Source: Euptelea pleiosperma
Taxonomy: Eukaryota; Streptophyta; Magnoliopsida; Ranunculales; Eupteleaceae
Assembly (NCBI GenBank): GCA_035048495.1
Contig: CM068546.1
Location: 32,568,674-32,632,673, forward strand
Reading direction: 5' to 3'
DNA length: 64,000 nt
Part shown: positions 1-13,299 of the stretch, one piece after another
How the letters are laid out: every line of letters starts with the position of its first letter
How positions within the stretch are numbered: position 1 is the stretch's first letter
Position numbers and translations under genes: made by a program
The notes under the pieces: generated by a model
The model's input: only the letters and a program-made list of their open reading frames with translations
What the model was told of the DNA's origin: nothing
The model's database searches: none

Positions 1-811
1 TCAAAATTCAGTTTAATGACAGTTTGTATAACATGTCAACAAACCTTTTCAAGAGTAACCCATACTTCTCTATGCCATTCACTAAGATAGCATGTCTTAA
101 AAATAATAATTTTGATAAGTAATATCATGTATTAAATTCTTGGACATATAGTAATGATTCTTAACATCACTGTCATTAAACTGTATGTAATGATAATATA
201 TTAAATGAAGCTATATAAAGATTTATGACCGGTTATAGTGAAGAATATAAAGCTTGTAACTCTAGAACCTGTTTTGCTTAGAAATAGAACTGAAGAAAAG
301 CCACATACAAAGTGCTTGAATGCAGAGCAAACACCAAATCCATGGGATAAAGGTCGTAATTCTGTTATAAACCATGAAGACCTTTGAATTATCTGAATAA
401 TATTTAGGATCACTGCCCTGGATAGCAACTCACTAAACTTGTGAATCATTTGTGGGAAAATGTGGCTCGAATGACATAAGCTAGCACCAAAGTCAGCCTC
501 GAGTGGCTCAGAGGGACAGGGACTAGTCATTTGTGGCCATTCAAAAGCAACAAAGTCTATGGTATGAATACTGTTTAGCGAATCTGGATCCTTGAGAAGA
601 GATACATTTTAACTACAAGTCGCATATGGTTCAAGAGAATCGGACCCCAGGTTGTGCCAGACCCTGAATTTAAGTGAAGGGATCTAGGTCGAAGCCTTGG
701 AGCCAATCACCATATAACATACTAAAAGGTAGCTTTTTGTTAGTGATCTATATACGAAACCAATGCATATATTTGCACATATAATGGGTTGTGATCATGT
801 GATACGAATCA

Positions 812-1065
812 TCATCATCATAAGCCTTATCCCAACAATATGGGGTCGGCTGCATGAATTCTATTCCTCAATTCAATGCTGCCCAAAACCTCAATCCACA
901 TCCGTTTTGGCCTTTCTCACCTTTTTACCCCTTCGATTTGCACATTCCTCCTCACAAGTGCTGTCATTGGTTTCGTTGTACATGACCAAACCATCTCAAT
1001 TGACTTTCCCTCATTTTTTCACTTATTGGGGCTACTCCTATATTTTCACAAATCACGAGTCAGTT
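812..1065 (-). mobile_element. RTE-type LINE 3' end, decayed
   Basis: On the minus strand positions about 1045-960 read as the C-terminal RTE reverse-transcriptase signature, IGVAPISEKMRE followed by LRWFGHVQRN, then a stop. The sequence then runs to the typical RTE 3' end at 812-830, an AAGGCTTATGATGATGATG tail. Only this 3' fragment is present. It lies beyond the last SCC3 exon seen, in an intron or the 3' region of that gene. Nothing else codable was recognised in 1-1257. Confidence 0.7.
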
Positions 1066-1257
1066 TCCGATCATGGTATATGAACCTAAGTCAGATCCAA
1101 ATACAGATCCGTGCCAATACAACTGGATCTGACCCATTTCATGCCCTAAACACAACCAGCTGTGCAACTATGTAAACTGACTCACTGCACTTAAGGTCAA
1201 GTTCTTGAGTAATTCACCAGCCACGTGAGTGTTAGAACCAAAAGTCCGAGGTCTTAC

Positions 1258-4200
1258 CCTTTTCAATGCTTCTAAAAAGATATCAGGAACATCATCATTT
1301 GCAGTTTTCCTTAGAACGGCAATCAGATGCTTGACAATCTCAGCCACACTTGTTCCATGCATCGCAAAATGTGAAATGATCTCTGGACCAAGAAAGTCCT
1401 GCAATATTTGACTCAAATGTCAATATTCCTGACAGTATATAAGAATCGCAAATATAGTAACAAGGGGTTATAGTCGTATTATAGATGAAAAAGTCAGTAA
1501 TTAAGAAAAGTGGCTTACATTCGGGGGATTGTGATTCACTACTTAATGGATTCCAAATGGGAGATCTCCTAGATCAAAAACTTAACCAGTTGAATGATAA
1601 TTATGATATCCATCATCAATTTATTGTAAGTATCAATTTTTTTAATGGACCATGCCCATTTATTTTCTGACCATGTAAGGTCTCATTCGGATGGGGACAA
1701 AGCTGAATAGCAAAAGGAGAAAAAACACAGCTTTTTGTTAAAAGGGTACCCCAACTGCATGTTGGGTCATTTGACTTACGAGAGCAAAATAGGTACAATC
1801 CCAAGGAAATAAATTTCAGTTTCGTGGTTTATTTCGACCAGCCCAGAAATTGAAATATTTCGACCAGTGTGGAAATAATACAATTTTTCGTGGAAATATT
1901 GTTGAAAGTTTTGTGAAAAATTTGAGGAATGATAAAACAAGCATAAAAACACTCATAAGTTATCGAGCCATAATATACAACCATATGTAGTGTGAAAATA
2001 AATAACCATAGCGGTCTATAGACTATAATATCTTAAGGTAGGTATCTGGTAGTCAGTCAAGATATTATTTAATTAGATAACTATTATTTCAGTGTTAATT
2101 ATAAAAAAAAAAAAGTCGTAAATCATGGTATTAACAAATCCTTATTCACTTACATCAATGTCTTAATATTATGTATAATTTTAGAAAACTTATTTACTAT
2201 TAACTTATGACATTTACTAATTTTTTTTGAATGTTTAAACATTTTTTTAGAAAAAAATTTAACCAAACCAACTTGTAGAATAGGCTAAGTTATGCAACAT
2301 ATAATCAATTTATGCACAATCATGGATGTTTAGGGTAAAAATCAGTGAAACTCAAATTTTCAACCAAAATAGTCTTCAATCCGTGCACAACTCCAGTGTA
2401 AATGCATCATGGATTCATAGATTTGATGCATTTACACAGAATCTATCTACTTGTAGCAAGAAACGATAGCAAGAAATTTTATACTTGCGTTCATTTCGAA
2501 TTTGAAAAAAATTTCAAAACGGGATTCGATTAGTCCTCATGATCAATTCGCAAACCAAGAAATCTACAATGAATTGGTCTTTTTTATAAAAAAAAATATG
2601 GAAAGGGATTAAATGGATCAAATATGGGATTTGTTGCGGTTTTGAGCTCAAATGGGATGTTTCCTACCTTCGATCGAAATGTTTCCATACATGTCGAAAC
2701 ATTTTGAGCGAAATAATACATATTTACATTGTCAATTAATCGAAATCATAGTCACAAAGTCGGGATTCGGCAATAAATCGGCAAGGGGTCAAGTCGGAAA
2801 AATTCAGAAAAATTCGGTAAAAATCGACAGAAATTGACAAAAATAAAAAATATATATCATGACATTTTTCAAGTTATAAATGTTGTTTTTAACAAAACAC
2901 ATTTATATGGTGAAAAGCACATCTATAATTCCATAATAATAAGTCATTAACTCATAACTCATAAGCATGATATATCATTCATAATTCCAAAATCGGCAAA
3001 AATCGAAATCATAAGTGGAAAAAAATGGGTCTCAGTTGATTAATCGGCAAAATTCGGCAAAATCGTTGATTAGTCGGCGAGTTTTTTGATTAATCGGAGA
3101 TTTTGCTGATTTTGCCGATTAATCGGCGATTGATTCGTGAATTCAAAAATTCGGAGAATTTTGGAGATTTTTTTAAAAAATCGGAGATTTTTGTGACTAG
3201 GATCGAAATTTACTGTTTACGCGAAATATTTCGATTTCAACATGAATCGAAATATTTCATGAAATTAAACATTTTTCCATGTATGTATTCTCTCCTATCG
3301 GTAACCTAGATAATGGAAATATTTCGATAATTTCCCGAAATTTATTTCCTTGTGCAATCCAAACGCAAGCGATTCCAACATGTAGTTGGTGCACATTTGC
3401 GTCAAATGTGTTTTGTCCAAATGGCCCCTAAATGAATGCAACAGACATCTAGACTTTCAAAATACAAGAAATGCATCTTCACCTTAGGAACCGTATCACT
3501 TGCAACCAACTTTGCGGCTGCAATCATGACTGCGTCTCGATTTGTCTCCTCGATATACTCTCTGTTTGCATCTTCATCTTCTGTCTCATCTGCAACGTTA
3601 TACCTCCAAATATAAATATGGCACTGGAAGAGAGTTTGCTACCATAAGACTAAGCAGGTAAATGTATAATATGAGTACATAGATGGTATCATGGTCCTTA
3701 CTGTCCACAGTCGGAATGTCAGGAGAATAATGCACATGCAGGAGTTCAGGATCCAAGATTCAGAGGTCTAACCTAGGATATCTCCTAGGGTAAAAAACCA
3801 TCCTGATTGGATGATCACAAGCATCAGGTCAACGAACTCATGTTGGACCATTCGCCAATTCATTTTGCCAACGAAAGAATGTGGTCCATCGCTTGTAATC
3901 ACCTAACCAAATGGTGGATCTCAATCAAGTAAATCTCCTATGTGGGACATAAGCATAACTAGTGGTGGGTCTTGAGCCCCTACATGTGCGCAATGGATCT
4001 TTATATTCCATTTACATATAGTAATTACATTCTATAATACTCAGACTACTGATTTACCCTAAACATGTGGATGCGAAGGTGCCTAAATGCAGAATATGAT
4101 ATCTATTTACAGCATAGAGAGCTAATGAAAGAAAGAAAGTAACCTGAAAAATTGAACTGTTGTTCACAAAGTTTCCAAAACTTTTGAAGAATAGACGTGT

Positions 4201-7200
4201 CTGGACAAATTCCTAATCTTTCCAGCTTTGTCGAAGAAAAATTCGACTTTCTGAACAAGCACCACATTTCAGCAAGTATAGTGCAGACCTTGGGTAGAAA
4301 AAAGAATTTGTGAGACCGCAATTGGAGCATTTTGGAACAGTTATAGAAAAGATATCTAAAAATTGCTTCATGTTTACACAAGAGTTTTAGTTGAATTCCA
4401 GGAATCATTTGAAGGAATGCTTACTCTACAAGCAAGCAGACTTCCATAAGTCCCGTCTTCCCGGGCTTCAGGAAGAGTGTCCAGAAAGTATTCAAGCTGC
4501 TCAAACAAGGTAGTGCGTTTGGACAGAAGAGAAGACAAAGATACTTCGGAAATATTTCCATCGTCTATAATAGACTGCAGGCACCAGGCTACATGCAAAT
4601 ACATGTTGAGAAGCAGAAAACTCACAACCTGGAAAAGTGTACCAACATAGCCATAAGCAGATCAAGGAAAGAAGAAAAAGAGCCCTTATATATTTCTTAC
4701 GGCATGTTCATTTACACACCTCATCATCAATATTTCGGTAACTAGCAAGAATGCTGACAATGTCTTCATATAAGCTTTCAATAGGTACAGACTTTGCCAA
4801 TTGAAGTTCATACAATCGTTTCAAATTAACAAGAAGAGAGTATTCATCATCACCCCCCTGCGATTTTAAAACATGTGATATTTATCCAATTGTCTAACAA
4901 ACAATAAAGCGAACTGGGTATTCAAGAGATATACCGCTACTTGTTTCATTGCAGATTTAAGCTTTGCTATGAGCTCATCCTCAAGCTCCTTCAATTTATT
5001 TTGTGCAAAATCTTGCAGCTCTCCTTGACTCTCAGTGGAACAAAAAGTAATAGCCTTTATACAAGACCTCAATGGATCCTTCTCTCCATGTTTGAAAAAT
5101 GCCTCTCTGATGAGCTGGAGAACAGTTTTAAAATTCTGCAAGGGCAAGCAAATAAGCACTCGGTTTGTTACTAGGGCTGTAAACCGTATAGAGTGACTGC
5201 TGTGGACAAGAAATTCTGGAACCCACCTGTTCCTGTCTCTTCAGTGAATAAAGCTCGAGTTTCAGATGCACAATAATCTCAACAAGGGATGGCATTTTTT
5301 CTTTGTCAGACATGAATTTACGTAAGAGCTGTGGGTAGTTCTTCATCATGGCAACAGTTATATCTCGTTTGTTATTTTCCAGCGTTTCCTGACAATAAGC
5401 ATATGACAGAAGTCAACAACTAAGGCACTTCCTCGTATATAAAATCAGAATGAACTTTATATTACGTGAATAGTAAGTTAACCGGTTCAGGAATGTTCAA
5501 TAAAGAAAACAACAGCACCAATCATAAGGAATGTTTTGGTGCAGGTTGAAGGCTCTAAAAGGATAAGAGGAAGGCCAAGGGCATAGATGGAACTAGTAAG
5601 AAAAGATCTGAAGAGTTATGATCTAACAGAGTGGAATAGCAGAACGGGTTAGTTGTTCTAAGGCTTTGTTGATTGATTGATTGTTAGTCATTTGACCGGT
5701 ATATTAATAAGGCTGAAGGCACTAATAAAGCAATGTAATCTCAGGAAAGCCTATCTTGGCATAGCAAAAAATCTAGACAATAGTTCAGTTATCAACTAGT
5801 CACATTTCACTGGATGAGAGTTTCATGGGTAATGGTAGAAATCCAGTTACAAAGTAGCACGTAGACCAATATAAATGGAAATTGAAACATTTATCTCAAA
5901 TGCACTGAACAGGTACACCGCTTCGTCTATGCAATATACTTGCACAAAACTTCAGTGCAATGAACACATGGCATAAGCTATAAGAACAATGAAAACATAC
6001 AAAACCAATAATTGTCAAGGTTTCCCTGAGCTGAACTAAGACTAAAACCAAGTTATCAAATACCTTTTGAGCTTTATTGTAGTATTGTTTTCGATTATCA
6101 GTAGCAGGTACAATCCTCTCTCCAACAGCCTTCCTAGCAGATGCATATAGTAGACGAACCAAGCTTGTAGCGTCCACATCAGTTAGCTCAATCAATGGAT
6201 TCTCGTCCAAAAGCATGGAGACAATACACTTCCAATCCTGCAATATAGATATGACCCATGTTACATGGACTATTTTAAATGGGGGAAGTCTGTGTTGGAC
6301 ACAAATCGGAATACGACATGACACGGATTGTGGTGCGATATATATATATATATAGGGTCAGGATTGGGGGACAACATTTTCATACAACATTTTTGACAAC
6401 AATTTTTGGTGCGGCCCACAATATAAATTAGAAGTTTTTGACTGAGATGATTTTTGGCGAGGATGGTCTCTATGGTGAGGAGATTACCCTCTCAAAATTT
6501 CAAATCATTCCGATATTCGTACACCGGTTAAGAAGTCGAAGAATTATGGACCGTCTATTTTTATCGTTAACTTGAAAACCACATTTGATGGGGTTATAAA
6601 TTTCAGAATGTGCAGATTTTTTGTATGGTGATCTATATAGTGAGATCATCCTCACTAAAAAGCAGCTATTGATTCATCCTCCATGTGGGTACGCCAAAAT
6701 GTTGTCCCCCGATCATGACCCATATATATATAGATAGAGAGAGAGATTCTTGTTTATAACATATTATTAAATATCCTATCACATTATCCCGATTATTTCT
6801 ATTATTATATATCAAACAGTTACTTTGTTCCATGTTATTTAATGAATATTGTCGAGCCCACGAATCCTATTTCTTAAGTTTGCCAAATCGGACACACTAC
6901 ATCCGTGTTGGAATCCGATACCCATACTTGTATCAATGCAACATAAGATATGATCTGTTACGCCTATCTTCTCCTTAAAGGAGATAGGTATGTGGGTGTG
7001 TGTTGTTCTCCATGGGGTTCTCCCCTTTTATATGAATCGTTCTTACTTATCAAAAACATACATACATACATACATACATACAAAAGAATAGTTGATGCCG
7101 ATGGAATTTTTTTTCCTTTTTTTCTTGATAAGTGATGTTAATGTCCAAATTCCTTCCATAAAATATACATGGTTTCCCATTGTTCACAATTCTTGAATAA

Positions 7201-10200
7201 AATAGAATAAGGTCAAGAAGAAGGAATATCAACATACTTTCATGGCCTTCATGTAGTCCCAAACATCATCAATGACATAGGTACTTAGAATTGGGTCTGT
7301 CGAAAACTCTCTTAGTATTTGCAACATTCTTCCTAGATGAACCTCGGAAGAGTCATTGTCATCCCCTGGGAACAATTTTGCCATGTCCATAAGTAGCGTG
7401 GAAGACTAAATCATACACATGCACATAATGGTATAAAGAATATTCAAACAGTAATAACTTTCAAACCTGATTGGGAGCTGCTAAATTTTTGAGCAATCAA
7501 GTGATCATACACTAGTGCTCCAATGGCACGCCTGATCTCCGGTGGTTCATCAATAAGCAAATCATATAAAGGACCTAACTCATCATCAGACAGGAGCTGA
7601 TGTCTGCAAAGCACCACAAAGCCAATTATCATGGCAGAAAACTTCAAGGAGCAGAATCATAAGGGAAAAAAATCTGATTTAGGTTTAAAGATAAAACAGT
7701 TACCTTAGTAGTTGTTTTAGAAGTCCAATGGTAGACACAGCCACAGAAACATCAATATCATCAGCAAGCTCAATCATTCGGCTTGAGAATCTTTCGGTGA
7801 AAAGACCGAGGGATGGCACATTATCGTCCACCTCATAAAGATTTTGCAAGGCAAGGATGGAACATTTTCTTACACCAGCATTCTACAAATGCAGTTAGAA
7901 GAAAAGGACCAGTTAGGTTGATAGAACATGATCTGCAATGAGTAAATAGGACTCGCTTAGATAAATATAATACTTTGTCATTTAGTGTCCATCCCAGGTA
8001 TTTTAAGTATAAATCCTGCAAGAACAGTGACGGGTATGACAGAATCCAAACACCAAGAGACTGTATCGATGACATCCGGATATTGGGATCAATGTCCCGG
8101 TACCGATGCACAAATAACCTTCAAAAAGAATAATTTTTATTGGTTAGAAAAAAAATTATAAAAAATAACAAGTTTCTTGAGGAAATTTTCTTAACTAAGA
8201 TAATCCTGACCCTGTAAATAGTTTACGCATCATATCCTCCATCACAGTTATCTTCTCATGAGTCATCGACAACCTTTTGTTTAGTGACTCCACACGAGGA
8301 CCCTCATTCCGTTTCTTCTTTTCAGCATTTAACTGTCTCTGAGTTGTTTCCCGCTGTGCACCAAGCATTTTAGTAACAGTTATGAAGGATGTCACAAGCT
8401 GGAGACCCACCAATGAAGCAACCTGGCGATAAACTCTTGGAGGAGAGCTGTAGTGAATGGACAACGAGAATTCAGCCAAAAGATGCAATATTACACGTGA
8501 AAAGAACATTATACAATCAATTTCAAGTTGAAAAATGGTAACACCTACCATGACAATGCGACAACGTAGTCCATGCACTTCTCGAATAAAACCTTATCAA
8601 ATAACGGCCCATTTTGGCACTCAGTGACCAAATTGTCCCAAAAAGACACAAGGTTTTCTTTGAAGTTCTTGAACTCCTTACGTTTGGAACTGTGATAATC
8701 TTCTACTTCCCCCTAAGTTTCCAAAGGAGTTAAGGCCAACTTACAGGCAAGGAAGTGTGGATGCGTAAAATAAAGATTACTGAAGGAAATAGGTTAAAAT
8801 AATAAGATCGTTTCTAATTCTAAGAATAATTGGGAAAAAGGAGAAAACAAAGAAACTTCTTTATGAAGTAAATGAGGATACTTTCCGAGCAAGTTCGACT
8901 AGAGCAACCACCACGTCGTCTACATCAGTCTCATCCAGGGAATCTTCATCAAGACGATATTTAGCTCCACATGCCTGTTCATTTGTCAGTCTCATCAATC
9001 CTAGCACACTACATGAAGGTGAACTCTGAACCATTAAGTTATTAAAGAGCTATGTTGCATGGATTCTTCTAAACAGGAGAAGTACCCGTGTCGGACACCT
9101 GTTAAAATTTGACACGACACAGATTCTAGTGCGACACTTGCAGATTTCTTTTTGTTCTTCATTCCTTATGTGCAAGATAGTTATTAATCTTTAGCAAAGA
9201 TTATATGTTTAATACTATTGCCAATTGAAAATTCCTATTAACAAATTTAACAATATATATATGCTTTATCTAGTCAATAGGTATAGGATACAAATCATAA
9301 GATATCTGATTACATTATTATTATTATTATCCTTATTATTATATAACAATAGTCGTTTTACATCATTTAAAATGTATTGCCGAGTCCACAAATCCTATTT
9401 TCCAGGCTTTGCCAAATCTGACACTCCGTACCCGTATCAATGCAAGTATGCAACATAGTTAAAGAGTAAAACGTGCCAACTCTTGGCCACAAAAGGATAG
9501 GTAGAGTCCTTGAGACTCAGGGATTCCCTACCCATTATGTCATCTTTTTTTTTCTTCTTTGTATTACAGCTTCTTTTTTCTTACACGGAATTTGCTTAAT
9601 CAGCTTCCTTCTTTTCCTTTTTTTTTCTTATTAATAAAATAATCTATGATAAAAATAAATAGATGACAAAATGTGCTGATATTACCTCAAAAAGCATCAT
9701 CAGGAGTTCAACCATGGCAGATTTTGGGTTCCTTTCGTATCGTTCGACCCAGTGCTTGACCGCAATAGCAATGAACTTCCCATTACTTTTGACAACCTCT
9801 GCACCCAACTCCCAGTTTTCAACGTTTAAGTACCAGAACATTAGAAAAGGAGCTTCAAGGAGGGAAAAAAAGATGTGGCATCAATGAGCATATATTCTAG
9901 TCCATGTTATACCCAGGCTACAACTCGTATAGGAGACCAAAAGTTGAAAAATGGTGAATGGTGAATGGCATCATGGTTCTCAAATCCAACAGCTTGAAGC
10001 CCAGCTACTAAATTAAGAAAATACTACTGGGCTTACCACAGTGATGCCCAAGTACATACAAAAAAATGCTGTAAAAATATGTGTAAATGCTGCAAGAATT
10101 GTATTTGCATATGACATCGCTTAATTCACAAGAATTGAGAGATTCTCACTGTTGCTTCCTCGACATTTTTGTCGAAGTTTTGCTCTCCAAAAGGTTCAAG

Positions 10201-10675
10201 GGGGTTTATTGTGTTAGAGCAACAGATGCAGAGTTCAATAAGAAGACATAAAGAACAAATCGAACAATCCAACCAATTCTGAATCAAACACATACCAATC
10301 AAGCTCTGATCAGCTTTATGTAACGCCGCAGCTCCACCCGTAGTCCGCTTCCTCTTAGTTCTCGGACCGACCTCTTCAAAATCATCGCCAGAACCTTGCT
10401 CCACCTCGTCCGGGCTCTGGTCACTGGGAACGCTGGTACGGTCGGTCTTTTCTCCGGTCGAACCGTCCGCTTTTCTCGGTCCAGCATTGGTCCCAACCGG
10501 AACCCTAGCCCTTTTCTATGTACCAAAAACCAGAGAAATTCGGTCAAAATAACAGATAAAAAAGCCATTAAAGAATAAAGAACAAATCAAAGAAGGAGAA
10601 AGCTCAGCGAGATCGAAATCCGACACTAACCGAACGGAGAATTGACGTTTCAGGACTTGCGGTTGCGTTCTCCAT
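1258..10675 (-). CDS. SCC3: Sister-chromatid cohesion protein 3, STAG/SA cohesin subunit (3' part beyond window)
   Basis: Spliced gene. Exons in transcript order: 10675-10631, 10515-10296, 9798-9686, 8974-8882, 8712-8549, 8447-8211, 8118-7974, 7882-7704, 7603-7467, 7365-7238, 6237-6064, 5388-5227, 5135-4935, 4857-4720, 4628-4425, 4288-4144, 3589-3483, 1398-1258. All phases agree, giving 911 codons. Start is the ATG at 10675, reading MENATASPET. Recognisable blocks: the basic N-terminal EEVGPRTKRKRTT, then KHWVERYERNPKSAMVELL, the STAG region around PPRVYRQVASLVGLQLV, and the stromalin-conservative region starting at about residue 291 (HRYRDIDPNIRM). Late blocks include WCLFRKSNFSS and DFLGPEIISHFAMHG. 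The family is about 1100 aa, so roughly 200 C-terminal residues are missing at left. It is the HEAT-repeat subunit of nuclear cohesin that binds the SCC1/RAD21 kleisin. The exon 9/10 junction is the least certain. Intron 17 (2.1 kb) carries AT-rich repeat debris. Confidence 0.93.
1420..3470. repeat. AT-rich repeat debris inside SCC3 intron 17
   Basis: Between exons 17 and 18. It contains runs built from AAATATTTCG and CGAAATATTTC (about 1800-1930 and 3200-3350) and a degenerate field of AATCGGCAAAATTCGG units in both orientations (about 2760-3190). This looks like one or more decayed palindromic elements. No reading frame or known domain is seen. Confidence 0.5.
5543..5650 (+). mobile_element. 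RTE-type LINE C-terminal fragment in an SCC3 intron
   Basis: The plus strand reads VEGSKRIRGRPRA, a stop, then MELVRKDLKSYDLTEWNSR. This is the tail of RTE reverse transcriptases (usual form: RGRPKK...W...V.KDLK...L). It lies in SCC3 intron 11, opposite to the gene, and is truncated and broken by a stop. Confidence 0.7.
6355..6721. mobile_element. Foldback element with GGGTCAGGAT / ATCATGACCC ends
   Basis: The left end GGGTCAGGATTGGGGGACAA is mirrored by TTGTCCCCCGATCATGACCC on the right. Inner arms match imperfectly (GGCGAGGATGGTCTC against GAGATCATCCTCACT). It sits inside a TA-dinucleotide run, so a TA target is possible. Related pieces lie at about 19605-19710 and 31975-32270. It is in SCC3 intron 10. 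Confidence 0.65.
6950..7082 (+). repeat. L1-like LINE tail with (CATA)n microsatellite
   Basis: TTCTTACTTATCAAAAAC followed by about 6.5 CATA units at 7056-7082. The same CTTATCAAAA-type end occurs at other L1 fragments in this window (45530, and in reverse at 19225 and 57805), so this is probably the far 3' end of a truncated L1 copy in SCC3 intron 10. Confidence 0.5.
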
Positions 10676-10757
10676 GCCCTAGAATTTTCGCGAGAAGAAA
10701 TATTACCTTACAAATTGAAAGATAGAGGGAGAGGAAAAAAAAAATTAACCCTAGAAA

Positions 10758-10778
10758 TTGAGAGAGAGAGAGAGAGAG
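10758..10778. repeat. (GA)n tract in the SCC3 leader or promoter
   Basis: A run of GA dinucleotides about 85 bp upstream of the SCC3 ATG; on the gene strand it is a CT-rich run, common in plant 5' leaders. No clear TATA box was recognised in 10680-10990. Confidence 0.6.
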
Positions 10779-10984
10779 ATTTGAAGTCGAAATTCGAAAA
10801 TAGTAAAATGTAAGAAATGTGTCTCCCGCCAATGGAACTACTATAGCAGTGGAGAAGTAGACTAGAGAGTCGATTGGCTTCAACTTCTCGAAATGCAAAT
10901 GACATCGGTATCTCGTCTCTCCCGCCAATGGAACAACTACTAGAGGGATTGGTCAGTGTAGGGGACCTATAGACGGTGATGACC

Positions 10985-11268
10985 ATCTACCAACTCACGT
11001 GGCACATTCTTAAGAGGGCACTGACCGTATGGATGTTCGGCCAATGACTAGGTGGATTAAAGTTATTAACCGTATGAATTTGAGAATTATTTGGGTACAA
11101 AGATCCAAAGGTTTTAAATCACTAATCAGGCTGATTTTTGGTTTGTACGTCCACCTAGTGATTGGCCAAACATCCATATGGTCAGTGTCCTCTTAAGAAT
11201 GTGACACGTGGCTCATATTAGCTGCAGTCAGCTGCGTCGCTAACTGCAGTGTCATCCAAGGTTTACTC
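10985..11268. mobile_element. G-box foldback MITE upstream of SCC3
   Basis: Copy of the GAGTAAAACTT/G-box family. Left arm has CACGTGGCACATTCTTAA then CTGACCGTATGGATGTTCGG; the right arm mirrors it (CCAAACATCCATATGGTCAG, then CACGTGGCTC) and ends AAGGTTTACTC at 11268. The left terminus is diverged, so that boundary is approximate. The near edge is about 310 bp upstream of the SCC3 start codon. Confidence 0.7.
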
Positions 11269-11930
11269 CTATTTGGATACTTAGAAGTTAGAAGTTGGGA
11301 TGTACATCTAACCCGACAGCCGAACTGGTCCGAACTGAGCATCGGGCCACCCATAACCGATTAAAGGCAACCCGAACTCGGACCAAAACCTGAGCCCAGC
11401 TCGAACCCTTTTTTTTTTTTTTTTTTTTTTAAGGGGTTTTAGTGGGCCCGAAATCTCAGGCTGGGCCAGGTAACCCGAATCGTACACTCTTAAAAGAGGG
11501 TGTCAACAGGTGGAGTTACAGTTCAGGTATGGAGGTACCCAGAACTGGAACCAATTATATGGGTTCCATTTCCTAAACAAATGGATCCAAAACGGAGCCG
11601 ATAAATATCCAGTTCTCCCATCAGGAATCGACCAGCTACTTGTGTGCTTTATAAAAATGCGAAAAAAACTATGTAAGTAAAATAATTTTCATAGTAAATT
11701 TTCGAAAGAAGATTGACGTTTTTAACAATGGGGCTACAACTCGGGCAAGTTTGGTCGGGTTGGGAGTTGACCCGAGCCCAACCCAGTTTCAGAGTATCCC
11801 AGTCTGAGCCCAACTTGAGCGGGTTCATCAGGTTCTTCGAGTTGATTAATAGGTATAAGAGGATGAATTGGGTATAAGAGGGACCCAAGAAAGTGCATAG
11901 TGTGCTCACAACAGATCACTGGATAATTTT
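11269..11930. repeat. Intergenic repeats rich in CCCGAAC/GGGTCGGGT words
   Basis: No gene seen. A degenerate field of AACCCGA / GGGTCGGG words occupies 11320-11480 and 11735-11830, with a 24-base poly(T) near 11408. Origin unknown. Confidence 0.5.
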
Positions 11931-11934
11931 TATT

Positions 11935-12655
11935 GGGAAAATTTTTGTTGTCCCTTGGGGACTGCAAAGTTTGAAGCCCCCCTCCCAAAACGTCGGCAAG
12001 TACAAGCACTAGTGGGTGACCCATGCCAACATTGGGTGTGAGAGGCTAAAATCCACCGTCTATTTGGGAGATAAGATCTCGGCCCTTCTCTGTTGAAACA
12101 TATAAGAGGGAGTATAAGTGGGGAGGCAACTTCCCTGTTTTGTTATATAGATGGTTTTAAAAATGGCCGTTTAAACGGTTTTAACTGCCGTTTAAACGGT
12201 AACGCCCCAAGCTCGTTTCCGTTAAAACCGTTTAAACACATTTTAACACTTGAATTTAATGGCCTTTTTTTTTTTTTTTTATTTTAACGACCGTTAAAAT
12301 CGTTTAAAAAGCCATTAAATTTGAAAAATTTTGTGAAAAAATGACCGTTAATTTTCGTTAAAATCCCGTTAATTTTTTTTATTTTAAATTTTTAAAATTT
12401 GAATTTCAGCGCCATTTTTCCATTAAAATCCATTTAATTCTATTTTTGCCCCTGGCCGTTTCAATCCGTTTAAACGGGTAACGCCCCCAGTCCGTTTAAC
12501 CGTTAAAACAACCTCCTTTAAACCTTGCATACAAGTACTTTAACTCCCCGCCCCTCACCCAAGGCCTTAACCCAACCCACGAGTTAAGTCCTTGGTTAAT
12601 CAGTTAAGGGAGTTAACATGGAGTATTTCAAACTTGCTATTTCCAAGGGGCAGTG
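11935..12655. mobile_element. Mutator-like foldback element interrupted by a hAT-like MITE
   Basis: Left arm (GGGAAAATTTTTGTTGTCCC, then TTTGAAGCCCCCCTCCC) and a diverged right part (AACCCACGAGTTAAG... to TTTTTCTC at about 12665) resemble the intact 189-bp copy at 40768-40956. The element at 12150-12527 lies in the middle. Related, damaged copies occur at 17430-17650 and 19035-19215. Confidence 0.5.
12150..12527. mobile_element. hAT-like palindromic MITE (CGTTTAAACGG type), nested
   Basis: Begins (C)ATGGTTTTAAAAA and ends CCTTTAAACCTTG; the interior is made of CGTTTAAACGG / CCGTTAAAAC words. It belongs to the family with CAWGGTTTAAA ends. The 8-bp flanks of this copy do not match. Confidence 0.65.
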
Positions 12656-13074
12656 AATTTTTCTCATTTTTGTTAAATAAAAAAGTAAAGCATTCACTAT
12701 TTTAAGAAAACAAAAGTTTATTTTGATGTCCATATTTAGTAATTCGGAGTTTGGCAAAAGTACAGTACGGGAAATGCTCGAGTATAAATCGGATTCAATA
12801 TTCAGTAATCTATTTAAATATTCGGAGAACGGGAAAAACGAGATACGGGAATAGTTCGTGTATAATTTGGATTCTATATCCTAAATTTCGTTAAAAAATC
12901 CGGATATATATTGTATGTATAAAGTGCATCTATTTCATATTTTGTAACGAACTTCCGATCTATATAAGCAACAATTATAACTAATTTAACATTTATGCAT
13001 ATAAAATGCATACATCTATCCAGTGAAAAGTGAAATCTATCCATTTGCATTAAAAGCTCATAAGCAAAATTTTT

Positions 13075-13295
13075 ATTTTTATTTTTGAAACCGTGGGTAT
13101 CCGGGCCTCTTAGAGCACCGGACTAGTCCCCCGAGGCATGATAGTCACCCCTTCCACACATGCCGGAGTGTACTGGAAGAGTTAATGTGGACAGAGCCAC
13201 TTATTACCCTCTACTCTTTCCAGGGGGTGGCCCCAAGGAGAGTTGAACTCATAACCTCCTACTTTTTGGAGTGGAGTCTTGGCCATTGCACTCAA
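13075..13295 (-). mobile_element. SINE-like, tRNA-related element
   Basis: On the minus strand it begins GAGTGCAATGGCCAAGACTC (A-box-like TGGCCAAG) and has GGAGGTTATGAGTTCAACTC about 30 bp on (B-box-like GAGTTCAACTC). It ends in an A-rich tail with AAAAATAAAAATAAAAA. The two-box head plus A-rich tail fits a tRNA-derived SINE. Target duplications were not identified. Confidence 0.45.
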
Positions 13296-13299
13296 ATTT

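Noticed and set aside
201..530. 109-codon minus-strand frame left of SCC3, considered as the missing SCC3 C-terminus
   Set aside because: No resemblance to the expected C-terminal blocks (the TDEDPSGWRP region is absent). Taken as chance.
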